From Melitaea cinxia (lineage: Eukaryota > Arthropoda > Insecta > Lepidoptera > Nymphalidae), in assembly GCF_905220565.1 (NCBI RefSeq), contig NC_059405.1:12416081-12480080 (forward strand): a stretch of 64,000 bases of DNA, given 5' to 3'. The position numbers and the translations under genes were made by a program. Of this stretch, positions 1 to 11,000 are shown piece by piece. The stretch's first letter is position 1, and every line of letters starts with the position of its first letter. Under the pieces are notes generated by a model. That model made no database searches. It was not told where the DNA came from and saw nothing but the letters and a program-made list of their open reading frames with translations.

Positions 1-83
1 GCAAAACACATGAGTCCACTCCATTTTTGTGCGAACTTGTGGAGGCCTATGTCCAGCAGTGGACTGTATTAGACTGAATCAAT
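1..83 (+). repeat. Family A repeat, 3' tail (cut by window start)
   Basis: This is the end of the commonest dispersed repeat in the window. It reads GCGAACTTGTGGAGGCC, then the signature CCAGCAGTGGACTG, then a degraded tail. The same tail closes the RTE-type LINE at 15.6 kb, so family A looks like non-autonomous copies sharing that LINE's 3' end. The 5' part lies outside the window. Confidence 0.75.
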
Positions 84-1048
84 CCACCAACAAAAAAAAC
101 CTAGTATATTCAATTCTTGTTTCAGGTATATTCTTTTTTTTTTTTGTTTAAGTGTAATTTTCACCAATAAAAACATATTTCTACAAATACATTTAACATA
201 AATAACAAACAAAAATAACCTAATAGAGATATCCTACGAACATCCCATTTTTATCGCAGAAGTGAAGTAAAAAATACTTTATTCTATGTCTATAACGAAA
301 TATGTTTATTTATACTCGTATCATTGGTCAATCACATCACAGCAGCCTTTCGCAGTATCATTGGTACCTTTGATTATTATATTCAAAAATCCATAGTACC
401 AGAAGTTTTTTTTTTATTACGTAATATAAAACAAATGATATTATCTACTGTGATATCTATAAATGTCACATCATTTGACATTTACCAACTCTAATAATAA
501 TAGCAATTTCCTCATAAAAACTAGATTTAATTTAAAACTTAAGAACTAACCGCGATCAAATTCATAATGTTATTTTTTTATAGGTATATTCATATCATAT
601 CTCTCACTACAACAGATGTAAGGAATTCGTGATCTGAATAGTACTTGTAAGTGAAACCTTTCTAATTGCCTCTATAAATGTAACGTTTGTGTACGCTATG
701 GTCATTTGTCTTACATTTATATAAGTCAGATTCAAGAGTAGTAATTAATTAAAAAAAATATTCAATGCTGTAAATAAAAGTTACCTTTTATATTTACAAC
801 TCAGTAGAAATATAAGAGTTAACTGAGGAACGGAATAAAAGTGTTTTTTCATTGAGCGATAACGACAACAGTTTTCTTTTTCGCCTCTGATTTACTAGAG
901 CGATATTGTGACATTAATGGGATCTAAAGGTATTTTTAATTCAACGCCACGACTGATTCTGGGGATGTGATAAGTGAAGTGATATATAATAGGGATTATT
1001 TTTACATTTATATATTTCATCATATTAATTAAGTTGGGTAAAATTAAT
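84..1048. other. AT-rich non-coding stretch
   Basis: I see no long frame, splice-bounded coding block or RNA gene. The sequence is A/T-rich with short homopolymers. The segment near 830-960 has slightly more G/C but no recognisable product. Confidence 0.5.
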
Positions 1049-1050
1049 TG

Positions 1051-1114
1051 TTTTTGGCCTATGTCCAGCAGTGGACTGCAATAGGCTGAACTGACTGACT
1101 GACTGACTGACTGA
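1051..1114 (+). repeat. RTE LINE 3' tail with (CTGA)n
   Basis: GGCCTATGTCCAGCAG and TGGACTGCAATAGGCTGAA are followed by about seven CTGA units. A short (CTGA)n 3' end also closes the RTE fragment at 15.65 kb, so this is a severely 5'-truncated copy of that LINE. Confidence 0.75.
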
Positions 1115-2948
1115 GTAAAATTAGACGTAGAAATGTAGTGTACAAAAATAATGAGGATATTTTTTGTTGTTCATAATAATCATTGCTGTTACAAATAAAA
1201 GAAATATGACTTTTGAATTTGGAAATATTACTAATAAAGTATCTAAGATAAAAAGTTAGTTTATTATATTTAAGTCATTTATATTATGTTAAAATAATAG
1301 TGCTTAGTTCTGAAAATTAAAAATGTAAATCTGTTACATTTAAAAACTATTTTACTTAAATGATTTTATCACAAGTGACAATTAATTCATACGAATATTG
1401 CTATAACTATCTTCACTATTACAGTCTACATCCAAGCCAACATAAAATGAAAATCGATATGAGATTCATTAGAGCGCCCGTTAACTTACCTGATTCGTAT
1501 TAAAATATCTTCGTGACATTTTAAGCCTTTGATAACGTTCAAACAATGCCTAAATTTTCTACTTGTATTATCATGGTTTATATAAATATAAATTCCTTTA
1601 TAAATCAGAACGGCAATATTGTTTTGATACTATAAGTCGAGAGAGACGATTATACAGACGGGTTTCTTGTCAAAATCAGTAAATTAAAATCTGTATATAA
1701 CGGTGATTAAACAAAAGTATTAGGTAACTTGCTGTCGCAAAATAAGCATATAAAACGAAATTTGCTTAGTAATCTTTTTCATATATTAACATTTTATAAA
1801 TTACCACAAACAAAAAATTGTGAATTTCAATTTATTTTTTCATTTTTAATTTTCAATTCATTTTAGAAATAATTAATATACTATTTCCCTATTACTCGTT
1901 TTTTGCTTCAAATAAACCTTTAGACTCATTATTTGTCAATTTATAAAAATCTATACAAAAAACATTTAAAAAATTACTATTAAGTTTACTACTTTTTATT
2001 AAAATTTATTATGGAGCGTGAAACTATGAACGCTTGAAACATTACACAGTAATAGCAAAAATCTTAAGATATTACGCGGAACAAAATATGTCATATAATA
2101 TATAGGAGTAAGCGTCATATAATTTTCTCAGGTGGTATTAAGTAGATAGGAGCTGGTGTGCGTATATACAACATAAATACCATTATAATAGCGATTAGTC
2201 GGTATAAAGCGTCAGTGCCGCATCTTGTAACCTAGTAGTGTCGCTTACATCTAGCCACTGAATACTAATGTGTTACAGCTGTTGCTAATAACTGAGCATA
2301 TAATAATGGTCTGACGCATTCGATTCGCTACGAATTAAATATTAAACTCAACAAAGTAAGAGAACCAACTAAATAATGAAAAAAATGAATTTTTAACTAA
2401 ATACTTGCGGAAGTATGATTCAGCACGTACGCAACATTGTGTAATTAAAAGTCTACTTAATTTTTTTTCCACTGATACTACTTTTTTTAATTTTTAATAG
2501 AGTTTAGTCCTTAAGAAACGATTTTCAAATAAAGTATGAAAAAAATATGAGGAGGAAAATTTACTGAACGAATAACCTCGTTACGTTTCTCGTAACCCTG
2601 ACATAAATAAATAATTATTTACTATTTGATATGGTTATGTTATTAATATTTTACTTAGACTAGTAAGCCTTTATGTGTTAGACAGTTGATTTGAAGGAGT
2701 AAACTCCAGTCGTGCGGCGGAGCTGACACTTTTTATCTTACTTATGTGCTTTAAGCTAGTGTATCACTAAAAGTATACTAATAATACTTACTTGCAATAC
2801 GGCTACATCACCAAAAAGGCCCCGTTTTCAGTAAAGGTTCAGTAAAGCTTCGAGGTTCATACTCTAGGTATCTCCATTGCAAGCTGTCAGCTTAATTTTT
2901 CTGGCATATATGATCCTTATCACTACAAATACGTGTGAATAAATTCTT
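1115..2948. other. AT-rich non-coding stretch
   Basis: Nothing coding is recognisable on either strand. The sequence is AT-rich and looks unique, with short poly-A/poly-T runs only. Confidence 0.5.
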
Positions 2949-3210
2949 CATCATTTCAGCCTATCGCAGTCCACTGCTGGACATAGGTCTCCACAAGTTC
3001 GCGCCAAAAATGGCTGGCTTTGTCGCACCCAAGACGCTGCTGCCCGTCTTCGGCCTGTGTATTTCAAAGCCAGCAGTTGAATGGCTATCCCGCCATCGGT
3101 CGGCTTTTTAAGTTCCAAGGTAATAGTGGAACTGTGTTATCCCTTAGTCGCCTCTTACGACACCCACGGGAAGAGAGGGGGTGGCTATATTCTTTAATGC
3201 CGTAACCTAT
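2949..3210 (-). repeat. Family A repeat, internally deleted
   Basis: It lies in reverse orientation. From the left it shows the tail complement CAGTCCACTGCTGGACATAG, then jumps from the CGCCAAAAATGG motif straight to TGGCTTTGTCGCACC, so the middle of the family is missing. It ends in the family's 5' block (CTCTTACGACACCCACGGG). Short frames inside it are by-products of the repeat. Confidence 0.75.
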
Positions 3211-3302
3211 TACTATTAGCTAAATATTACACAGTTGAATAAATTCTTAGTAGATCCTTATTTCCTCTTCTTAATCCTAACGTTTACCGATCTATTATTT
3301 AT

Positions 3303-3364
3303 ATTATAGTCATAAATTTAAATTTTTCAACATGATCTATTATAGTCATAAATTTAAATTTTTT
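3303..3364. repeat. 36-bp tandem duplication
   Basis: The block TATTATAGTCATAAATTTAA is repeated after 36 bp, the two copies being nearly identical. It looks like a local duplication in AT-rich sequence. Confidence 0.7.
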
Positions 3365-3762
3365 ATTGGCATTTACTCGATTTATATTAGATTTCGCCTT
3401 TAAAGAAGGTAATAATAAAGTATTAACGTCACCTGGTACTTTCAGTCACATTATGAGAGTGTTTTATTTTATGAATGCGAAAGTGTGGAAGGTCCAACGT
3501 GGGAAAGGTATGGATAGTCTATCTGCCTTGGGGTTGCTATACTTTTTCGGTAACAAGTTACTGTATATTACAAGTGGTAAAATGACCGTGTTTTGCTACT
3601 GGCAAAAAGACTCAAAATATCACCACAAAACGTGATGACTTTAAAAATCTATTAGGAATCATTTTCAAGCATAAAGTGTCGTAACCATGATAACATAATA
3701 TCCATTAATACTAGTAACATGATATCCAATCATTAAAGCATTCATTTAATCATTGTTTTTTT
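3365..3762. other. No recognised feature
   Basis: An 89-codon frame with no ATG at its start crosses 3366-3635, but its translation matches no family I know. I treat it as chance. Confidence 0.4.
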
Positions 3763-4377
3763 TAACCGACTTCCAAAAAAGGAGGAGGTTCTCAATTCGA
3801 CTGTATTTTTTTTTTTTTTTTTATGTATGTTACATCAGAACTTTTGACCGGGTAGACCGATGTCGACAAATTTTGTTTTAATCGAAAGGTGGTATGTGCC
3901 AATTGGTCCCATTTAAATTTATTTGAGATCTAACAACTACTTTTCGAGTTATATCTAATAATGCGTTTTTACTTGACGCTCTTTTCGTCGACCTACGTTG
4001 TATTATACCGCATAACTTTCTACTGGATGTACCGATTTTGATAACTCTTGTTTTGTTAGAAAGGGAACATCCCTAGTTTGGTACCATGATAAGGAAACCA
4101 GGATCTGATGATGGGATCCTAGAGAAATCGAGGGAAACTCTCGATAATCCGCAATAACTTTTTACTGGGTGTACCGATTTTGATAATTTTTGATTTAATC
4201 GAAAGCTGATGTTTATCATGTAGTCACATATAAATTTTATCGAGATCTGATAACTAATTTTTGAGTAATCTTTGATAACGCGTAGTTGCTTGACTATTTT
4301 TTCGTCGATCTACGTTGTATTACTTGTCGATGTAATTGAAGTCGGTTTTTTTTTTCGTTTGCGAGCAAACACAATTA
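3763..4377 (+). repeat. Family D repeat, near full length
   Basis: It starts at AACCGACTTCCAAAAAAGG and ends at GTTTGCGAGCAAACACAATT, about 615 bp. Inside are three related modules, each opening with a CTTT(T/C)(G/T)ACCGGGT- or TTTACTGGGTGTACCGATTTT-like block. Two of them then run through ATCGAAAG, GAGATCT and TTTTTCGTCGA. Copies occur at 22.1, 25.4, 33.4, 39.4, 57.5 and 58.9 kb. I see no coding capacity and no clear TIR. The superfamily is unknown to me. Confidence 0.8.
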
Positions 4378-6299
4378 TTTATAATTGTAAACTTAGATGT
4401 AAGTTTTCAAAGTTTGAAAATGAAACGAACATAAATAAATAAAATAAAATATATATAAAGTGTAGCCGTCGATGGTAAATTATCTTAAGTGAACCGATGT
4501 GTAAAAATAAAACCTCAGAAAATCATCCACTATTAGGAAGTCCTGATACGTAATAACTCACTAACTACACATGGCACAGTTCTTAATAAATTTTATTTCT
4601 TTCATTCGTTTCAATATTCTTTAAATATTTTATTCAACAAAAATCTCCACTTATGTAGAATAATTTACCGCAGCCTTAGAATTTTCAAGAATGCAGTTAT
4701 CTCCACAGATTCTTCTCCAGTTTTAAAGCAAACGATAAAAATTTATTGCCTATATGAGACTAAAATTCTTCACAAGTGCACACTAGAGCTAACATATTTC
4801 GAAAGCACTGTAAACGCATACAGCAACCAATTTAGTACTTTATACCTCCTTTGGGAACGAAACGAGTCTTTCCTTTATCGTTTTCTTAGTACAAGGTTTC
4901 TCTGTCTTAAGTAGAAAAAGCTTATCTACGGCTAGGAAATATTCTGTGGGTATTATGACGTCGGATTTTTTGTGAATCGCGTTTATCACAAACGGTTTTA
5001 CATTAAGTGCTGGGTTTGTTTTGCGGTAGTATAAAAATTAGTCGTATTCGTAATTTTTTTTTAAATTAATCAGTTTTAGGACTTTATTTACGGTACAGTA
5101 ACAAGAAAAGCTACTTTTTCCTTTTTTAAACTCGTGTGTTTTGCCTATTATTTCTTTACAAAATAACATATATTTAATCAAATCTTCCTCTTTTAAAACA
5201 TGTCATTAATTTATTTGATTACAATATAATATATTTACAGAAGTCTTACAATTCTAATTAAGGCACTACTAAGTTTTTTTTTTATTTACCTTTTCGAAAA
5301 AGCAGCGTTGTATTTTTAAAAGAGAAATGTAATGAAATCTTAGAAATCAAAATATATTTGTAGTACATCAAGGTTGTCGAAAATAAAATGAACGAAATTA
5401 ACTATTACGTAAGTGACCTTAGTATGATAGAATGGTCTAACAAGCATCATATATTAATAACATGTGAGGTGTCCCAAGGTTTAGGAACGATGAAAACACC
5501 CATATACTCGTTATTCGCCTTCTTTTCCACTTAATACTTCTGCCCTATTAATTAATATGACGCATTAATTGGATTCCTAGAACTAGTATTATTTCGGAAA
5601 ATGAAATATACACCTATTTTATGTTGACAATAAATTAATGACTAATAATTGTTTCTACCATATGATGAAACAAGTTGCAATAAAATTTTATTGAAATCCA
5701 TCTGATTGCATTTGCTTATTATTCACGTATCCATAATGGTATAGTAAAATGAAATGGTTTTAATTTATTCACATGCATATAAATTGTAAATTCGGTAGTT
5801 ATTGAAATAATTTTCATCTGTTCCGTTTAAAGCAGGTTATAGCGTAAGTTGTTGTACGTTTTTTTCATAAAGAATAATAAAGCTGAATAACATTAATTTA
5901 TGCCTCGAATTATCCTAGCGAAAAATTTCGCATAGGTCCTTGTTTTTTTATGTTTACAATGTTAAGTTATGCTTATTTCAGAAAAAAATGGACGTTAGGC
6001 GTAAGAATTTGAAGAGAACCATAAAATTTGAAAACAATAGATTCCGCGTGATTTAATATATTACGTAAGTGGCAACAATATAAACGAAAGTCTGTAATAA
6101 GATACTAGCTGAGAATAGACACTAAGTTGCAAAGAGAATCATTAAAAGTTTCGAACTGAGCTGCAAGCCCCAAGCGCTACAATACAAAATTATTATGAAA
6201 ATTGGATTGCGTGCTAAACATAAAATTATTTTTAACGGCAAAATAATTAATTTATAACGATATAATTTGATTGAACTAAACAAGATCATATAAAAGTGA
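4378..6299. other. AT-rich non-coding stretch
   Basis: I see no supported gene or repeat boundary. The sequence is AT-rich throughout. Confidence 0.5.
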
Positions 6300-6894
6300 T
6301 AATCTATACATATAATAAATGGTAGGAAAGTCAAAACTGTACATAGAATATTTTTTTAAAAGAATACTTGGGGTGTGATCTACAATCGATACCGAAGCCA
6401 AAAATATAGTTTTTAGAATTTTTGTCTGTTTGTCTGTTTGTCTGTTTGTCTGTATGTATGTCCGGGATAAACTCAAAAGGTACCGCATGGATTACTTAAA
6501 TTTGGCACGAATATTATTAAGAAGTCGGGCCAACATCATGCTATCACCTACCGAGAACGAGCAGTGAACCTTTATTTCCTCAACGCATTCTGTAACAACG
6601 TGTAATCTAACGACGCATATTTGAATGTTGTTGTTATTATGTTAATAACCATGCTATATAAGCTAGCTTCACACTATAAAAATCAAGCAATATAAGTAAC
6701 TAAGACGATAAACATAATTAAATGAATATAAGTAGACAAGACAATTTTAAAGCAGCGCCATCTATGAGACTTTTCTGTTGATATGAAATGTAAAGAAGAA
6801 ACGGGAAAATGAATGTTATTTTAAAAGGTATAATCGTAGGTATTTTTGGTGCTGTATGGCGTTCACGCAGACGACGTCGCGGGCAGCAGCTAGT
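6300..6894 (-). repeat. Family C repeat (CTAGCTG type), reverse copy
   Basis: Read on the minus strand it opens with ACTAGCTGCTGCCCGCGACG and ends in a tract of GACAAACA-type units followed by ATTTATTATATGTATAGATT. The simple tract at 6421-6450 is (TGTCTGTT)n on the plus strand. Confidence 0.6.
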
Positions 6895-7164
6895 TATCTA
6901 TATTATTTAAGTTTTATTGTTCACCGTTATCGATCACAGTAATGTATAATCTGTAAATTTTTAAGAATTTATTGATTATGGTTGCAAAAACACAGTTTAC
7001 AGAAACCCGTAACTATTCAAAGTTTCATATTACTAACAATATAATTAACATGATTACGTTTAAAAGAGATAGAACAATTTTTGACAACCAAGTTTTAGAA
7101 TTCGTAGTTGCAAGGTCAAATTAATTTGTTGTTATTTAAGTGACTATGGGGCGTTTATATTAAA

Positions 7165-7433
7165 GACTAGCTGTGCCCGCGACTTCGTTCACGTGGAATT
7201 TAACACAAAAGGTGTTCATTTTGCAGAGTGATAAAATAAATAAATTTCTAAAATAAATGTAGCTTAAGTTACTCCTGACTACATCAGCTATCTGCCAGTG
7301 AAAGTCCTGTCAAAATTGGTCGAGCCGTTTCAAAGATTAGCCGGAACAAACAGACAGACAGACAAAAATTGTAAAAAATATTATTTTAATAATACAAACA
7401 GACACTACAATTTTATTTATTTGTATAAATTAG
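7165..7433 (+). repeat. Family C repeat copy
   Basis: It opens ACTAGCTGTGCCCGCGACTT, passes GTCGAGCCGTTTCAAAGATTAGCC and (ACAG)n, and ends TTTTATTTATTTGTATAAATT. Other copies lie at 20.2, 42.0 and 56.9 kb. Non-coding. Confidence 0.75.
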
Positions 7434-7774
7434 TTAACATATTGTTATTACTGACTGTCACAGTGACACTTTAATGTGTAATTGAATCAGTGTCTCAATC
7501 TACAATTATAACTAATTATCTTATAACATAAAAAGATAACACGAAAAATTGTTTTTTTAATCGGTGATTTTACAATTGAATTAAAAACAGAACAAAAATA
7601 AAACTTAGTTTTAATCTTTTTGCCATATGACGTAGATGACTAGCATTATAATATAGGCATATAATAATGACCGGTATATTTGATTATTTCTGAAGTTGAT
7701 ATCATATTGTCCTCTCATATTAGGCATTTTTCATACGCAAATTGTGTTAACCACTTGGTGCATGCATATATATA
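7434..7774. other. AT-rich spacer
   Basis: Between two family C copies. Nothing coding recognised. Confidence 0.4.
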
Positions 7775-7966
7775 ACTAGCTGTGCCCGCGGCTTCGCCCG
7801 CGTTGAAATCAGTTTGTCACAAAGTTTTCCCGGCAAACTCCCAGTGAAACTCTCATCAAAATCGGCTTAGCCGTTCCGTAAACCTTCCTCTTGAACCGCA
7901 TGAAAATCCATTCAGTAGATTTTGAGAGAATTGATCACATACACTTTTAGAGACTTTGTTTTATAA
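7775..7966 (+). repeat. Family C repeat, second subtype
   Basis: It opens ACTAGCTGTGCCCGCGGCTT and keeps AACTCCCAGTGAAACTCTC and AAAATCGGCTTAGCCGTTCC. It runs directly into the longer related element that follows. Confidence 0.65.
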
Positions 7967-9145
7967 TACTCTAACTGTTGCCCGCGACTACGTCCGCGTG
8001 GTTATGAAGATATGCATTACTATTAAAATATTTAACGCAAATTATTGTTTTATTTCAGTCACTTGAAAGGCTTATCACAGTGAGCAACTTTTTAAATGGC
8101 ACAATTTAGTATAATTTAATAGTTATTTTTACAAAACCTCTATACACCATATTCTTAGTTTTATTTTCAGGCTGCAATATAAATAACCTATCAGGCAAAC
8201 TTATAGCTGCTGTATATATGTTTCATACAAACTATCAACCCCAATTAAACCCCCTTAGCAGTGGAATATCGCAAAATCCGTTCTTAGTCAGTGACCTTTC
8301 TCTTTTATATATATAGATTACGATGCATTATTTGGACACCTCCTCACCATCTACAGAGCATACATTTTAAATTTCAAGCCTCTTACTTCAAAAACATAGG
8401 ACTTTCATACAAACTTCCTACCCCCGTTTTATCCCCTTAGGGGTAGTTTCATAAAATCCGTTCTTAGCGAATGTCTACGCCCTATAAGGAACCTACCTGC
8501 CAAATTTCAAGTTTTTAGCTGTTATAGTTTCGGAAATTTTGTGATGAGTGAGTCAACCTACGTTCCCCCGTTTTAACCCCAAAAGAAAATTGATTTCTAA
8601 AGATATATTATTTAGACACCTTCTTACCATCTGTAGAGCATACATTTTAAATTTCAAGTATCTTATTTCAAAAACATAGGACTTTCATACAAACTACCAA
8701 GCCCTGTTTTACCCCCTTAGGGGTCGAGTTTCGTGAAATCCATTCTTAACAAATGTTTACACCCTATAAGGAGCTTACCTGCTAAATTTCAAGTTTTTAG
8801 GTGTTATAGTTTCGGAGATTGCGTAATCAGTGTATCAACCTACCATCCCCCGTTTTAACCCCAAAAGGGAGTTGATTTCTAAAGATACATTATTCGTACA
8901 CCTTCTCATCATCTATAGAGCATACATTTTAAATTTCAAGTCTCTTATTTCAAAAACATAGGACTCATACAAACTTGCAACCCCCGTTTTACCCCTTTAG
9001 GGGTCGAATTTCGTAAAATCCGTTCTTAGCGGATGCCTACGTCTTATAAGGAGCCTACCTGCCAAATTTCAAGTTTGTAGGTGTTATAGTTTCGGAGATT
9101 TCGTGATGAGTGAGTGACCTTTCGCTTTTATATATATTATAGATA
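7967..9145 (+). repeat. Family C-related repeat with three tandem ~281-bp units
   Basis: It opens with TGTTGCCCGCGACTACGTCC. From about 8313 to 9125 it holds three direct units with matching points at 8330, 8610 and 8892. Each contains CCATCTATAGAGCATACATT, CATAGGACTTTCATACAAAC, CCGTTTTACCCCCTTAGGGG and CAAATTTCAAGTTTTTAGG. The final unit is shortened. There is no open frame of note. Confidence 0.75.
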
Positions 9146-9804
9146 TATTATTGTACTTAAGTAACAGTCACTAATACTAGCTTTTAAATTTTTTTTCTAT
9201 AATTCTTGCGTTTAATCTTTTTTACAATACTATACAACATAAGCAGTTTTCACGCGTTATCAATAGAAATCCTAAAATATTTGCACAAATTTTAAAAATT
9301 CTGTATTCGACCATTCACAGTTTTAAAATAGCCTTCACGTTAAAACCGTGAACATTGCACGGTAATACAAAAAAATTTAAAACACTTTCACGAATATAAA
9401 TTTTCATTGAGGCTTGCGTGCACTCTGGTAAATTGCTTTTATTCTAAAAGGTATTTTTATGAAGCACCGTTTAGTGGCCTATTTACCCAATGGGAGCAAG
9501 CAACCAGACGTTGTTTCGTTCATTCCGAATTTCGGTATTCGTTAATCTTCATTATGCTTACTGATTAATGTACGTAATCTTATATTCAATATCCTACCTT
9601 TAATATAATTGTCTTCGATTTTAATAATGTGCTTTCGGAAATAATTTGAACAGAACAGAAATTAATTTGTTTCGTGTTCTACGTTATGCCGATTACCGTT
9701 GTTTTGCCGTGATAAATTGACTAACATTTCCTATCAATATATACGTCATGATAGAAGTGAAACATTATCTTCTTCGTAATTAGATTTAAATATAAGTCTA
9801 ATTA
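9146..9804. other. AT-rich non-coding stretch
   Basis: Nothing recognised on either strand. Confidence 0.45.
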
Positions 9805-10142
9805 CGACGGGTTGGCGCAACGGTCACAGCACTGGTTTGTGGCTGTTACGCTGGTGGTTGTGGTTCGATCCCCGGAAATGACAAACATTTGTATTGGCCA
9901 TACAGATGTTTGCCGTGGTCTGGGTGTTTGTGCAATCATTGTGGGTCTTCCCACCGTGCCTCGGAGAGCACGTTAAGCCAATTCTGGTTATTATCATGTA
10001 CACCTAATAGCGATCGTTACTCATAATAAGGAATATATACGCCAACCCGCATTGGAGCAGCGTGGTGGATTAAGCTCTGATACTTCTCCTACATGGGGAA
10101 AAAGACTTATAGGGCAGCAGTGGGATATTACAGGCTGAAGCT
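9805..10142 (+). repeat. tRNA-derived SINE (family B), near full length
   Basis: The head GGGTTGGCGCAACGGTCACA resembles a Pol III A box, and GTGGTTCGATCCCC about 50 bp later is a good B box. A body with CTAATAGCGATCGTTACTCAT follows, then a 3' segment with AGCGTGGTGGATTAAGCTC, TCTCCTACATGGGG and GGGATATTACAGGCTGAAGC. Related copies are at 32.2, 34.6, 40.8, 46.7 and 54.3 kb. It is a SINE, not a functional tRNA gene: the cloverleaf is degenerate and the transcript would run on for about 340 bp. Confidence 0.8.
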
Positions 10143-10345
10143 AATTATACTAAAGATACCTTAGAGATACTTTAAAAATAGCCTTTTAAAAAAAAATTCG
10201 TCCTCATCAAAATATATCAAAACAAATTACTCACATAAAAGTTTTGTATACTGTTACCAAAACTATGATAATAGTTTCTATATAATTTCTATAGTTTCTA
10301 TGATAAAAGTTATATTTATATATAATAGTTTCTGTCTCACTTTAT

Positions 10346-10519
10346 ACCATATAAGGTGTGACTCGTGTCGATGAAATGGCGTCCGGAACTATTTTAAGCG
10401 TTATAGGAGGATCTCATAAACAAAACAAACTTTGCCACTTTAAGCTGTTAAGTGCCCGCGGTCAGTACATGGGTACGTTAGAGCAGTCTCTAGTTACTTC
10501 TAGCCTGAATCCTATTGAG
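10346..10519 (+). other. Possible exon ending at a splice donor
   Basis: A short block with more G/C than its surroundings stays open through 10519 and ends CCTATTGAG|GTAAGC, a good 5' splice-site match. A pyrimidine-rich tract and ATAAG precede it near 10345. The frame contains ATGGCGTCCGG at 10376. The peptide (MASGTILSVIGG...) matches no family I recognise. No partner exon can be joined to it, so it may be chance. Confidence 0.25.
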
Positions 10520-10675
10520 GTAAGCTCAGCATTCGTGATTGACTGTATATTTTGGGTTATATAGTTTCGGTATTAATATTAAAAAGCTTTTCTTGTCGCT
10601 ATTTCTTTAGTGTGAGAACTTTGTTTTGAAGAGCTTAATCGGTTTATTTGAAAACTTTGAAAGTTACAATGTAAT

Positions 10676-11000
10676 TCATCATTACAGCCTATACAGTCCA
10701 CTGCTGGACATAGGCCTCCACAAGTTTACGCCAAAAATAACGTGAACTCATTGTTTTGCCCATAGTCACCACGCTGGGCAGGCGGGTTGGTGACCGCAGT
10801 ACTGGCTTTGTCGCACCGAAGACGCTGCTGCCCGTCTTCGGCCTGTGTATTTTAAAGCCAGCAGTTGGATGGTTATCCCGCCATCGGTCGGCTTCTTAAG
10901 TTCCAAGGTGGTTGTGGAACCTTGTTATCCCTTAGTCGCCTCTTACGACACCCACGGGAAGAGAGGGGGCGGCTAAATTCTTTAGTGCCGTAGCCACACA
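10676..11000 (-). repeat. Family A repeat, near full length
   Basis: Reverse orientation. It starts with the tail complement AGTCCACTGCTGGACATAGG, then CCATAGTCACCACGCTGGGC, GACGCTGCTGCCCGTCTTCG, GGTTATCCCGCCATCGGTCG and ACACCCACGGGAAGAGAGGG. All the family's modules are present in order. Confidence 0.8.

Noticed and set aside
9805..10142. tRNA gene
   Set aside because: A and B boxes are present but the cloverleaf does not close, and the sequence continues into a SINE body shared with other copies.
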